From positions 62,001 through 126,000 of the forward strand of contig JAEYOP010000017.1 of assembly GCA_023411575.1 (NCBI GenBank): DNA of 64,000 bases, written 5' to 3'. Below, piece after piece: positions 19,125 to 28,040 of the stretch. A program made the position numbers and the translations under genes. The notes under the pieces were generated by a model. The model saw only the letters and a program-made list of their open reading frames with translations. It did not search any database and was not told where the DNA came from. Within the stretch, counting starts at the first letter, position 1. Every line of letters begins with the position of its first letter. The stretch comes from Bacillota bacterium (lineage in GTDB: Bacteria; Bacillota; Clostridia; Acetivibrionales; DTU013).

Positions 19125-20438
19125 TTATTGGTTGCCGCTGCCCCATTCCATCCCTCCGCCGCCTCCGGGAAAGCTGGTGATGATGTAACCGTTGTCCTGC
19201 GCCCACTTGCGCGCGGCTGCTTCCAGTTTCTCGTTTCCGCAGTTGAGGTAGTCCGACGCCATATCGGTTTCGCCATATTTGTCCAGGGCTTTTACCAGCA
19301 GCTCTTCCGCCGCCGGATCCCCCTGCCGGATGAAGTACCGGCACGCCCCCGCAAGGATCTCCAGCTTTTTATCCGCAAGAGCCTGGGTCATAATGGCATC
19401 CACCCTGCCGTCCTCGAACTCTCCGAGCCCCCTGGCCGCGGCCTTCCTCCTGTATGGGTCCTTCTCATCCAGTTCCTCGATCAGCGGTTCCAAAGCGCGC
19501 ACATCACCGATATACCCCAGCTTTTCCGCGGCGTCGGCCTGGGCGGACTCGTTCGCGTATTTTTTCCGGTCCTTCATCAGGCTGATGAGCGCTTCCACCG
19601 CCGGTTCGCCGAGCTGGCCAAGGGCGCTTAATGCGGCGTCATAGTGCTGGTCTTTGCCGTTTCCCTTGAGGATTTCGATAAGCGGGGACACCGCCCTCGG
19701 ATCCCCTATGTCCCCAAGCGCCAGGATCGCACAGTCGGCAACCCCATACTGGTCGCTTCCGGAAAAGGTAATAAGGGGTTCCACGGCCGGAGGGCCGATC
19801 CGGACGATGATGTCCTGCACTTCATATTGCAGGATGCTTACTTCCCCGCTTTCGACGGCCTGAAGAAGCGGCTCTATCACAGGCGTCCCGAGCTTTGGCA
19901 AAACCGCCCCCAGGCTGCTCCGGATGACCTCCGGTTCGTTTTTGGGCGAGCCGAACTTCTCCAGCCGTTCCGCCGCTTCCTTTTCCTCCTCCGTAATCTT
20001 CAGTTCCGCAATCTTACAGGCATTGACATAGGCGGCTATCACCTGCTTTGTGCACGGAGCGCCCAGGTCAACCAGCGCCGCTTCCGCCGATTTCCGTTCG
20101 AGCTCTTCCCCGTTTTTAATCAGCTCTATCAGTTCTTCCGCTGTTTTCCCTTCCAGGTTCAGGAGCTCTTCCTGCGCCTGTTCTTTAGTGCTTCCGGCAG
20201 CCCCGCTGTTTCCAGCGGTGCCGGTGACCGCCCCGTTTCCCGGATCAGCAGCCTCCCCCGACACCACGGCCGTACCGGGCGTTGACGCTTCCGTACTGGA
20301 GACCGGCGCACTTGTGCCGGTGACCGTCCCGCTGCCGCCGGTTGCTTCCTCAAACGATTTTTGTCCGCTTTCGGCGCACCCTGCCGCCAACAGCAGAAAA
20401 CAGGCTAAAAGGAGCATGGCTCCCTTTTTTACCCCCAT
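19125..20438 (-). CDS. HEAT-repeat lipoprotein
   Basis: This 437-residue protein has lipobox LLAAGC (Cys21) followed by a Ser/Thr/Gly-rich linker of about 60 residues. It then has eight or so HEAT/PBS-lyase-type helical repeats (for example VADCAILALGDIGDPRAVSP, AALSALGQLGEPAVEALI, KAAARGLGEFEDGRVDAI). The fold is a protein-binding solenoid displayed outside the membrane. It is the first gene of an operon with the DUF805-like protein and the two propellers (gaps of 41, 34 and 29 bases). Confidence 0.85.
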   Translation of the reverse strand: MGVKKGAMLLLACFLLLAAGCAESGQKSFEEATGGSGTVTGTSAPVSSTEASTPGTAVVSGEAADPGNGAVTGTAGNSGAAGSTKEQAQEELLNLEGKTAEELIELIKNGEELERKSAEAALVDLGAPCTKQVIAAYVNACKIAELKITEEEKEAAERLEKFGSPKNEPEVIRSSLGAVLPKLGTPVIEPLLQAVESGEVSILQYEVQDIIVRIGPPAVEPLITFSGSDQYGVADCAILALGDIGDPRAVSPLIEILKGNGKDQHYDAALSALGQLGEPAVEALISLMKDRKKYANESAQADAAEKLGYIGDVRALEPLIEELDEKDPYRRKAAARGLGEFEDGRVDAIMTQALADKKLEILAGACRYFIRQGDPAAEELLVKALDKYGETDMASDYLNCGNEKLEAAARKWAQDNGYIITSFPGGGGGMEWGSGNQ

Positions 20439-20540
20439 ACCGTTCCACCCCGTATTCCTATCTTATCTAGTACATTTTGCACGCTCTAAAAGCGCTTCTC
20501 CCATCAATGAGGAGGCAGCGCCCGCCTCCGTTCCCGGTTC

Positions 20541-22088
20541 TTAGGGGCTGCCCCGGAGCTTTGCCAGTATAGTTTCAAGCGTTTCTATCGTTTTATCCCG
20601 CACCCCGAGGGAATAGCTCTCCCGCATCCAGAGATGATTGAAATGCGTCTGGAATTCATGGGTGAGAATCAGCTGATCCGAATAAATCAGCGTCGGTTCC
20701 TGTTTATCCCACGCGTTGATCGTCACATGGCGGTTTTGTTTCAAGTGGCAGCAGCTGTCCGGGTTAATGGCGGTGATCCCATCCACAATCATCAGATTAA
20801 AATTGGAGAAGGCTTTGAGGTAATCGATATACCCTTCCAGAATCGCGGTACACCCGGCGGCATCAAGCTCCAGGATTCCTTTTTCCAGGAAATATACGCC
20901 CGGCATGCGGCAGCATTTTTCAACCGCGATGCGTTCAAGCCGTTCCCGCGATATGATCTCGCGGAACACCGTTCCGCTGCGCAGATTCGCATCCATGCCG
21001 CACTTGAAGCGCCCGAACTCGTTGCATCGCCTCGAAAGGGCGTCCCCGCTGCGCCCGCGGGTTTTTAAAAACGCTTTGAACGCGGCCTGGGACAGGTACA
21101 TCGAATTGATGCCGTCTTTCAAAATGTCCAGATTTCCCGGCTCGGCAAATTCCTGATAAAAAATATCCAGTATGTTTTTTGCATAGCCGTCGCCGTAGGC
21201 CGTCGCAATGGGCTGGGCGTAGTGGAACGTACGTTCAAAGCCGGCGAGAGCGCTTTTGACGAAGCTTTCCTCCGTGACGAGCAGCGCCGCGGCGGGAGCG
21301 CAGGAACCGTAGACCTCCGAGATAATGGCGATGCACTCTCCGGGTACGATCACCGACATCTGGCTGAACATGGGCTGCATGATTCCGTGAATTACGGCGA
21401 CCTCCATGCCGGCCGTGACAATAGGGTGCATGTAAGTGTTAATGATCCGCGAAAGCGCCGCAGAGTTGCTGGATATGGAAAGCAGGCAGCGTACATGGAT
21501 ATTCCGTTCCGTTACGGCGGCAAAAATAACGCGTACGATTGCTTCCTCCGTGATAAGGGTGTTGTTCTCGCTTGACAGGCAAATATCTATGTTGCCGCCG
21601 GTTTCCACAGCGGCAAATATTTTTTCCAGCTTCAGCGTAATGTCCAGACCGCCTGCCATTACGGAGTAATCGCCGCCGTGTATCCGTTCGGCGGAACCGG
21701 CGCCATACGGATATTGGCCGTAATCCGTCCCGGAATTTTTACCGCCGCCGTCCTCCAATCGCTCCCAGAACTGACGCTTAAATTCCGCTCCATCCGACGC
21801 AAGCCAGAGGATCAAAGCGCGTTTGAGCTGTGAAACCGTTTCAAAATCCGTGCCGAGGCCGTCCGCTGCAAATGTTCTCTTCAGCCAGCCCATATCCCCC
21901 GAGGTCAAAGCCCGCGATAATATGTACTCTGCAAGGGGCCCCATCATTTCGGACGCCACCTTCAGCTCCCTCTTTCCGTTCATCCAGCGGCTGACCTGGG
22001 CCGGATCCACATTGAGCGCCTTTGCCAGAGCCTTGTTCTGGATTTCGAAATGCTTCATGACCACTTTCAGGTTTGTCAGGCCTTCCAC
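20541..22088 (-). CDS. HTH (XRE/Cro-type) protein with large unknown domain, paralog 2
   Basis: This 515-residue protein starts at GTG 22088, 9 bases after AAGGGGG. Residues 10-60 are a Cro/C1-type helix-turn-helix (NKALAKALNVDPAQVSRWMNGKRELKV). The remaining 440 residues form a domain I do not recognise. Features include NIDICLSSENNTLITEEAIVRV, GMEVAVIHGIMQPMFSQMSV and a C-terminal region where an effector could bind (YSDQLILTHEFQTHFNHLW). It is a full-length paralog of the gene at 22200-23753, 111 bases upstream, and is probably cotranscribed with it. A ligand-sensing transcription regulator is likely but unproven. Confidence 0.7.
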   Translation of the reverse strand: MEGLTNLKVVMKHFEIQNKALAKALNVDPAQVSRWMNGKRELKVASEMMGPLAEYILSRALTSGDMGWLKRTFAADGLGTDFETVSQLKRALILWLASDGAEFKRQFWERLEDGGGKNSGTDYGQYPYGAGSAERIHGGDYSVMAGGLDITLKLEKIFAAVETGGNIDICLSSENNTLITEEAIVRVIFAAVTERNIHVRCLLSISSNSAALSRIINTYMHPIVTAGMEVAVIHGIMQPMFSQMSVIVPGECIAIISEVYGSCAPAAALLVTEESFVKSALAGFERTFHYAQPIATAYGDGYAKNILDIFYQEFAEPGNLDILKDGINSMYLSQAAFKAFLKTRGRSGDALSRRCNEFGRFKCGMDANLRSGTVFREIISRERLERIAVEKCCRMPGVYFLEKGILELDAAGCTAILEGYIDYLKAFSNFNLMIVDGITAINPDSCCHLKQNRHVTINAWDKQEPTLIYSDQLILTHEFQTHFNHLWMRESYSLGVRDKTIETLETILAKLRGSP

Positions 22089-22199
22089 AAAATTCCGCCC
22101 CCTTCTTGCTCATTCGATCGCCGCATCAAACCAACCTCAAATTCTTATGGCGTCCCTTCCGTGGGCGGGGAGGCGACGCTTGCTCTTCCTTCCCGATGC

Positions 22200-23753
22200 T
22201 TAACGGCCGCCCCGAAGCTTTGCCAGTGTGGATTCAAGGGTTTCTATCGTTTTATCCCGCACCCCGCGAGAATAGCTCTCCCGCATCCAGAGATTATTGA
22301 AATGTGTCTGGAATTCATGGGTGAGAATCAGTTGATCCGAATAGATCAGCGCCGGCTCCTGCTTGTCCCACACGTTTATACTCATATGGCGGTTTTGTTT
22401 TAAGTGCCAGCAGCTGTCCGTGTTTATGGCGGTGATTCCGTCCGCAATCATCAGATTGAAAATGGAGAAGTTTTTGAGATAATCGATATACCCTTCCAGA
22501 ACCGCGGCACATCCGGCGGCGTCAAGCTCCAGGATTCCTTTTTCCAGGAAGTATATGCCCGGCATGCGGCAGCATTTCTCCGCCGCGATGCGCTCAAGCC
22601 GTTCCCGCGATACGATCTCACGGAACACCGCTCCGCTGCGTAGATTTTCATCCATTCCCGACTTAAAGCGATTGAACTCGTTACTGCGTCTCGAAAGGAC
22701 ATCCCCACTGCGTCCGCAGGTTTTTAAGAACGCTTTGAAGGCAGTCTGGGACATATACATCACGTTTATGCAGTCTGTTACTATATCCAGGTTTCCGGGC
22801 TCGGCAAATTCCTGATAAAAGATATCCAGTATGCTTTTTGCATAGCTGCTGCTATAGGATGCCGCAATGGGCTGGGCATAGTGAAACGTACGTTCAAAGC
22901 CGGCGAGAGCGCTTTCAACAAAGTTTTCTTCTGTTACAAACATCGCCGCGGCCGGGGCGCAGGAATCACGGACTTCCGAGATGACAGCGACGCATACCCC
23001 CGGTACTATTACCGACATCTGGCTAAACACAGGCTCTGCGATTCCGTGAATGACGGCGACCTCCATGCCTGCTTTGACAATGGGCCGCATATAAGTATTC
23101 ATAATCCGCGAAAGAGCGGTTGAATTGCCGGATATGGAAAGCAGGCAGCGCACATGGATATTCCGTTCCGTTACGGCGGCAAAAATAACGCGTACAATTG
23201 CTTCATTCGTAATGAGGGTATTGTTCTCGCTGGATAGACAAATATCCACACTGCCGCCGGTTTCCACAGCGGCAAATATTTTTCCCAGCTTCAGCGTAAT
23301 GTCCAGACCGCCTGCTATTACGGAGTAATCGCTGCTGAATATCCGTCCGGCTGAACTGAAACTGCGCTGCCGATATTCACTGCAATTAATATCGGCAGCC
23401 TGATTGCCGCTATTTTCCTCCAGGTGTTCCCAGAACTGGCGTTTAAACTCCGCTCCGTCCGACGCGAGCCAGAGGATCAAAGTGCGTTTGAACTGCGCAA
23501 ATGTTTCGAACTCCGGATCAAAGCCGTCTCCGGCAAATGCTTTTTTCAGCCAGCCGATATCCTTTGAGGTCAAATTCCGTGATAATATGTAGTCGACAAG
23601 AGGTCCCATCATTTCGGAGGCCACTTTCAGTTCTCTTTTTCCATTCATCCAGCGGCTGATTTGGGCCGGATCCACATTGAGCGCTTTCGCCAAAGCCTTG
23701 TTCTGAATCTCGAAGTGCTTCATGACCGCTTTCAGATTTGTAAGGCCTTCCAC
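22200..23753 (-). CDS. HTH (XRE/Cro-type) protein with large unknown domain, paralog 1
   Basis: This 517-residue protein is closely similar over its whole length to the next gene. I chose GTG 23753 by analogy with the paralog and because AGGAGG at 23764-23769 is too close to the alternative ATG 23762. The DNA-binding part is NKALAKALNVDPAQISRWMNGK. The unknown domain keeps the segments SVDICLSSENNTLITNEAIV and GMEVAVIHGIAEPVFSQMSV. A strong promoter overlapped by palindromes lies just upstream, which suggests autoregulation. The two copies differ mostly in the region at residues 115-140. Confidence 0.7.
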   Translation of the reverse strand: MEGLTNLKAVMKHFEIQNKALAKALNVDPAQISRWMNGKRELKVASEMMGPLVDYILSRNLTSKDIGWLKKAFAGDGFDPEFETFAQFKRTLILWLASDGAEFKRQFWEHLEENSGNQAADINCSEYRQRSFSSAGRIFSSDYSVIAGGLDITLKLGKIFAAVETGGSVDICLSSENNTLITNEAIVRVIFAAVTERNIHVRCLLSISGNSTALSRIMNTYMRPIVKAGMEVAVIHGIAEPVFSQMSVIVPGVCVAVISEVRDSCAPAAAMFVTEENFVESALAGFERTFHYAQPIAASYSSSYAKSILDIFYQEFAEPGNLDIVTDCINVMYMSQTAFKAFLKTCGRSGDVLSRRSNEFNRFKSGMDENLRSGAVFREIVSRERLERIAAEKCCRMPGIYFLEKGILELDAAGCAAVLEGYIDYLKNFSIFNLMIADGITAINTDSCWHLKQNRHMSINVWDKQEPALIYSDQLILTHEFQTHFNNLWMRESYSRGVRDKTIETLESTLAKLRGGR

Positions 23754-23779
23754 GAATCTCATCCCCTCCTATATGTAAC

Positions 23780-23835
23780 ACTTTATTCCATGGCATGCAC
23801 AGTGTCAATTGCAAATGCCAAGTTGGCAATTGACA
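23780..23835 (-). promoter_or_regulatory. Sigma-A-type promoter with overlapping palindromic operator
   Basis: On the minus strand TTGACA (23803-23808) and TAAAGT (23780-23785) are separated by exactly 17 bases. The -35 lies within one arm of a perfect 10 bp inverted repeat, TGTCAATTGC (23803-23812) and GCAATTGACA (23826-23835). A nested palindrome TGCCAAGTTGGCA spans 23816-23828. This arrangement suits repression by the HTH protein encoded immediately downstream. Confidence 0.75.
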
Positions 23836-23919
23836 TTATGGCATTGGCCCGGACCGAAAAGTACGGATAGCTGTGTGATAAGGGTGCAAAAGGGGGTGCG
23901 ACAGGGCGAAATTCTCTGC

Positions 23920-25905
23920 CTATTCGATCGTTACGTCGAACCAGCCGGGGATTTCATCATAGGTTTTGCTCTCTTCCTTATTTTTGATATGCTTGACTGC
24001 GACGCTTACCTTTATATTTTTCGCATTGCCCAGGTAGCCTAAGGGGACCGCCATTTCCATGACCTCATCGACCGCCGGGGCCACCTTCCCGGGTTCCGGC
24101 TTGGGATCGGAAGAGACGATTTTCAAAATGCTGGCGGCCCCCGGCTCCCAATTACTGAATACAACGTAATCCGTCTGTCCGTCCTGATTAATGTCGATAT
24201 TGAAATCCACGATGGGATCCCTGCCGCCCAGCTTTGCCGCCAGGTAGAGGGTTTTATTGTTCCGGAAGGCGTAAAGCGAAAGGATATCTGCCGCGCCTCC
24301 CGCCGCATCGCCCTTTGGATCCTCGGCCACAGGAGCGATTCCTTCCCAGTCTTTCAGTTTCCCGTCGATGACAAACCGCCTCGGAACCCGGTCGGAGGTG
24401 AGGTTCACAGTGCTTGAAGCCGCGTCCCACTCTATTTGGACACCCAGGCTTTCCGCTGCGAACTGCACCGGGACCAGGACTTGTCCGCCCGCCGATTGGA
24501 CCGGCACGGGAAGGGTACGGCGTTCGCCGTTGACGAATGCTTCGGCGCTGTTGACCTTCACAGTCACCGCCGTATCTCCCTTTTTCGCCTCTGCCGTAGT
24601 TGCGGCGGCGTTCTGGTTCACTTCTGCCCCAAAGGCTTCGAACAGGGTACGGAAGGGAACCAGGATGCTTTCGTTCACTTTCTTTGGCTCTACAGCAAAA
24701 TCCAGGCTCTCTCCATTGAGTTTTACGCGGATTTCCAATTTATCCAGACCCGTTATTTTCGCGGGATAGTATCTGTTTTTGGTATCGCCGGTCCCCAGCT
24801 GTCCGATGTCGTTGGTCCCCGCCACCCATACGGATCCGTCCTTCTTCAACGCAATGAACTGGAATCGCGCACCGGCCGCATCCACGGTTCCGGCAAGCCC
24901 GGCAATCTTTACGGGCGTTATGCTGCTCTTCACCGTACCGTTTCCGAACTGTCCGTATTCATTATTCCCCCAGCACCACGCCGTCCCGTCCTTTGACACG
25001 GCCATGCTGCTGTAAAAACCCGTTCCGATGTATTCGATCCCCTGGAGCCCTTTTACTTTTAGCGGCACCGAGGTGTCCATCCCGCGGGCGGACCCGCTTC
25101 CGAGCTGTCCGTCGCTGTTGCTGCCCCAGACCCACACCGTGCCGTCCTTTTTCAAAGCCAGCGTATGAAGATCCCCGGCACTTATGGCGATAACCCCCGT
25201 AAGGCCTTTCACCTGCCCGGGGGTGGAGTTCATGGAGAGGTCATCCTTTTTGATGGAGCCGTTCCCCAGCTGTCCTCCGTAATTCGCCCCCCAGCACCAG
25301 ACTGTCCCGTCTTTTTTCAGTGCCGCAGCGTGGAACCCCATGGCCGATATGGCCGTTATGTCCTTCAAGCCCTTCATCTGGGCGGCGGTCGAGCCGGTCA
25401 CCTCTCCGATCCACCACACCGTGCCATCCTTTTTCAGCGCGACAACATAACCGTCCCCTGCGGCAATGGCTTTCATATCCGTAAGTCCCGGTATTTGCAC
25501 AGGTTCCGGGCATATCTGCGGATAGGCGCTCCCAAACGTGCCCATATCCTGGATTCCCCACCCCCACACCGTACCGTCCTGCTTCAAAGCAATCGTGACG
25601 CCAAAGGAAGCGTCGATGTCTACCACATCCCGGAGCCCTTTCACCTTGACCGGTCCCGAATACTTTTTCAGGCTGCCGTCCCCCAGTTCCCCTTCCTTGC
25701 CGATGCCAAAGCACCACACGGTGCCGTCCCTTTTCAGTACGGCATTGCTCCCGCCTCCCGCCGCCACCTTGATCACCGCCGTTTGGCCGGCTTTTGGAGC
25801 GACCGCCTGCGAAGCGGTCTGGGACGCGGCATCGGATGCATAGCCGGGGATACAGGTTAAAATCAGCGTGAACGCCAGCATTTGGATGAGCGGTCTTTTT
25901 CGCAT
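23920..25905 (-). CDS. Secreted RCC1-repeat protein with copper-amine-oxidase-N and CBM9-like domains
   Basis: This 661-residue protein has a signal peptide (residues 1-24). About seven RCC1-type propeller blades follow, each built on ALKKDGTVWxWG and GQLGxG (residues 45-390). A copper amine oxidase N-terminal-like domain occupies about residues 395-505 (ILVPFRTLFEAFGAEV, VLVPVQFAAESLGVQIEWD). A C-terminal domain of about 150 residues opens with VIDGKLKDWEGIAPV, like the CBM9-type ending of the glycosidase-like protein at 4230-6992. It is probably a surface carbohydrate- or protein-binding protein. No catalytic residues are seen. Confidence 0.85.
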   Translation of the reverse strand: MRKRPLIQMLAFTLILTCIPGYASDAASQTASQAVAPKAGQTAVIKVAAGGGSNAVLKRDGTVWCFGIGKEGELGDGSLKKYSGPVKVKGLRDVVDIDASFGVTIALKQDGTVWGWGIQDMGTFGSAYPQICPEPVQIPGLTDMKAIAAGDGYVVALKKDGTVWWIGEVTGSTAAQMKGLKDITAISAMGFHAAALKKDGTVWCWGANYGGQLGNGSIKKDDLSMNSTPGQVKGLTGVIAISAGDLHTLALKKDGTVWVWGSNSDGQLGSGSARGMDTSVPLKVKGLQGIEYIGTGFYSSMAVSKDGTAWCWGNNEYGQFGNGTVKSSITPVKIAGLAGTVDAAGARFQFIALKKDGSVWVAGTNDIGQLGTGDTKNRYYPAKITGLDKLEIRVKLNGESLDFAVEPKKVNESILVPFRTLFEAFGAEVNQNAAATTAEAKKGDTAVTVKVNSAEAFVNGERRTLPVPVQSAGGQVLVPVQFAAESLGVQIEWDAASSTVNLTSDRVPRRFVIDGKLKDWEGIAPVAEDPKGDAAGGAADILSLYAFRNNKTLYLAAKLGGRDPIVDFNIDINQDGQTDYVVFSNWEPGAASILKIVSSDPKPEPGKVAPAVDEVMEMAVPLGYLGNAKNIKVSVAVKHIKNKEESKTYDEIPGWFDVTIE

Positions 25906-25951
25906 AGGAAATTCCTCCGGATGTAAGGATACTTTTTAATAATCTACCATT

Positions 25952-25980
25952 ACTATACAATCCGGCAGGGCTTTGGTCAA
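25952..25980 (-). promoter_or_regulatory. Promoter of the RCC1-repeat gene
   Basis: The minus strand reads TTGACC (25975-25980), a 17-base spacer, then TATAGT (25952-25957), 47 bases before the start codon. A close match to a housekeeping promoter. Confidence 0.7.
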
Positions 25981-26112
25981 TTGAATTTGACAAACCGACA
26001 ATTTGACAGCGGGGCAAATGTTAACTAATGCGTCCTATACCTGAATTTTTGCACAGTATAGAGCAGGAATTCGGCCAGAAGGCGGATTTGACCTTTTCCC
26101 CCGAAGACGCAA

Positions 26113-26168
26113 GGAGACTGCACGGGAAGTAGATTTTTGGCGAAAAATCGCATCTTCGTGCAGTCTCC
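26113..26168. repeat. Nested hairpin element downstream of the DEAD-box helicase gene
   Basis: GGAGACTGCACG (26113-26124) pairs perfectly with CGTGCAGTCTCC (26157-26168). Inside the loop ATTTTT (26133-26138) pairs with AAAAAT (26143-26148) around GGCG. It lies about 130 bases past the helicase stop and has no T-tract on either side. It resembles an intergenic repeat unit more than a terminator. Confidence 0.6.
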
Positions 26169-26294
26169 CAGGGAGAAATCGGGCGGAAGAAGCTGATTTT
26201 GAATGCCTCAAGGACTGCCCCAAACTTCTGCCCGTTTTCGGGTTCCACCCCGCTGTTTCTTCGTCCTGTTGTTTCTCCGTTTCGCTGCTTCAGC

Positions 26295-27575
26295 TCACTG
26301 CTTCGGCGTCCCTCTGCCCGGCATAGGCCTGCTGCGCCTTCCGAACCGGGCCTGCTGCGTGCGGAATCCGCCTGCCGCACCCGGTTTTCGCTCGCCGCTT
26401 TTGGCAGGCGGAGGTCCGCTTTCCTCCGGTACGGCACTCACCAGCGGATAAGGATGATCGGAAACCACCGGTATGGATTTCCCGATAAGTTTTTGAATAT
26501 CTTTTAAATACGGTTTTTCCTCCTCATCGCAAAACGAGATGGCGACGCCGCCCGCCCCGGCTCTTCCCGTACGTCCGATCCGGTGAACATAGGTCTCGGA
26601 AATATTCGGCAGGTCGAAATTGATGACATGGGACAGCTCTTCCACATCGATCCCCCTGGCGGCGATATCCGTCGCCACCAGCACCCTGCTCTTCTTCTCC
26701 TTGAATTTGTTCAGGGCCTGCTGGCGCGCCCCCTGGGACTTGTCCCCATGGATGGCCTGGGTCGGAATCCCGGCCTTTGTCAGGTCCCTGGCGATCCGGT
26801 CCGCTCCGTGTTTGGTCCGGGAAAACACCAGCGCGGAGGCAATGGGGGTATTTTTCAGCAGGTGGGCCAGCAACAGCCTCTTCTCCTTTTTCCCTACGAA
26901 ATAGACAAATTGCTCAATGAGATCGACGGTGGAGGAAACCGGCGTGACCGCCACCTTCACGGGCTCTGTCAGAATGGAATCCGCCAGCTTTTCGATTTCC
27001 TGGGGCATGGTGGCCGAAAACAGCATGGTCTGCCGGGTTTTCGGCAAATGGGCCACCACTTTTTTCACGTCGGCGATAAAACCCATATCCAGCATCCGGT
27101 CCGCTTCGTCCAGCACAAAAAAGCCGACGTGCTGTAGATCGACAAATTTTTGATTCATCAGGTCCAGCAGTCTCCCCGGCGTCGCCACCAGAATGTCAAC
27201 TCCCGCGTTCAGGGCATCTGTCTGTGGCCTCTGCGGCACTCCGCCGAAAATCACGCATTCCTTCAAACCCGTATTTTTACCGTAAGTCCGGAAGCTCTCT
27301 CCGACCTGGATCGCCAGCTCGCGGGTCGGGGTCAGGATCAGCGCCCGGACCACCTTCCGCTCCTTCCGGTTGCGGTAGGCCCCGGAAAGGTTTTGCAGGA
27401 TGGGCACGGCAAATGCCGCCGTCTTCCCGGTGCCCGTCTGCGCACATCCCAGCAGGTCCCTCCCCTCCAGAAGGGGCGGAATAGCCGCCTTCTGTATTTC
27501 CGTAGGCTCCGCGTAGCCTTCCGCCTTCAGGGCCGCCAGAATCGGCGGTATAATCTTTAAATGATCAAATAACAT
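26295..27575 (-). CDS. DEAD-box ATP-dependent RNA helicase (RhlE-like)
   Basis: This 426-residue cytoplasmic RNA helicase has all core motifs: Q motif ([17 protein letters not shown]), [40 protein letters not shown], and in the second RecA domain [17 protein letters not shown] and [10 protein letters not shown]. The short basic C-terminal tail (residues 370-426, rich in Arg, Gly and Pro) fits the RhlE subgroup. These enzymes remodel RNA during ribosome assembly, decay or cold growth. AGGAGAAA precedes the ATG. The space upstream is filled by a 101 bp inverted repeat that may be part of its 5' leader. Confidence 0.95.
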   Translation of the reverse strand: MLFDHLKIIPPILAALKAEGYAEPTEIQKAAIPPLLEGRDLLGCAQTGTGKTAAFAVPILQNLSGAYRNRKERKVVRALILTPTRELAIQVGESFRTYGKNTGLKECVIFGGVPQRPQTDALNAGVDILVATPGRLLDLMNQKFVDLQHVGFFVLDEADRMLDMGFIADVKKVVAHLPKTRQTMLFSATMPQEIEKLADSILTEPVKVAVTPVSSTVDLIEQFVYFVGKKEKRLLLAHLLKNTPIASALVFSRTKHGADRIARDLTKAGIPTQAIHGDKSQGARQQALNKFKEKKSRVLVATDIAARGIDVEELSHVINFDLPNISETYVHRIGRTGRAGAGGVAISFCDEEEKPYLKDIQKLIGKSIPVVSDHPYPLVSAVPEESGPPPAKSGERKPGAAGGFRTQQARFGRRSRPMPGRGTPKQ

Positions 27576-27598
27576 TTTCTCCTCGACTTCTTCTGCGT

Positions 27599-27699
27599 AG
27601 GCGCGATGAAATAATAACTTCCCGTATGATTTCCGGTAAAAATCGAAGAACCGCCAATATTTTACCGGAAAAACGGGAACGAATTATTTCATCGCGCCT
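27599..27699. repeat. 101 bp three-tier inverted repeat (MITE-like or leader structure)
   Basis: AGGCGCGATGAAATAAT (27599-27615) is perfectly complementary in reverse to 27683-27699. Inside it TTCCCGT (27619-27625) pairs with 27673-27679, and TTCCGGTAAAA (27631-27641) pairs with 27660-27670. The outer arms extend a few bases with one gap. It fills almost the whole gap between the small gene at 27708 and the helicase start. No T-tract follows, so a simple terminator is unlikely. Confidence 0.8.
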
Positions 27700-27707
27700 T
27701 AGCGCAT

Positions 27708-27956
27708 TTATTTTTTCTTCAAACTTTCAACCATCTTAATTCCCGCCTTTGTGATGGAAACCTCCGGCTTTGCCTTGTGCAAGCTGATCAGCCCCATATC
27801 CAGCAAGGATCGGATTACCTCCATCGGCTCACTGATTCTCAGCACTGACCCGAAATGTTCAAGGGATCCTTTAAAATTCGCCGTCTCTCCCTTTTCATGG
27901 CAGGTATAAAACCAGTGTAACACGGTAATCTGCGTAGTATTCAACGCCATTTTCAA
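27708..27956 (-). CDS. Small protein, possible winged-helix
   Basis: This 82-residue basic protein has AAGGCGGA 9 bases before its ATG. The pattern of three helices followed by ISEPMEVIRSLLDMGLISLHKAKPEVSITKAGIKMVESL looks like a short winged-helix DNA-binding protein, with the KPEVSIT segment as the wing. The resemblance is structural pattern only, and no specific family is recognised. A possible -10 TATAAT lies at 28001-28006 on the minus strand. It lies upstream of the helicase gene, separated by the long inverted repeat. Confidence 0.6.
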   Translation of the reverse strand: MKMALNTTQITVLHWFYTCHEKGETANFKGSLEHFGSVLRISEPMEVIRSLLDMGLISLHKAKPEVSITKAGIKMVESLKKK

Positions 27957-28040
27957 TATCCGCCTTCCCGGTACCTTTTACCGTTGTGTGTCATTTTGTT
28001 ATTATACTACAAAAAAATAATTTGCACAGCTTTCTTTATT

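Larger units (their letters stand above)
25906..26294. other. Intergenic region with promoter and hairpin element
   Basis: This 389-base stretch holds the promoter of the RCC1-repeat gene at its left end and a nested hairpin at 26113-26168. The minus-strand open frame 26021-26437 overlaps the helicase gene and shows no coding character, so I see no gene here. Confidence 0.6.

Noticed and set aside
26021..26437. 138-codon minus-strand gene after the helicase
   Set aside because: It overlaps the helicase 3' end and runs through a perfect hairpin; no ribosome site and no domain.
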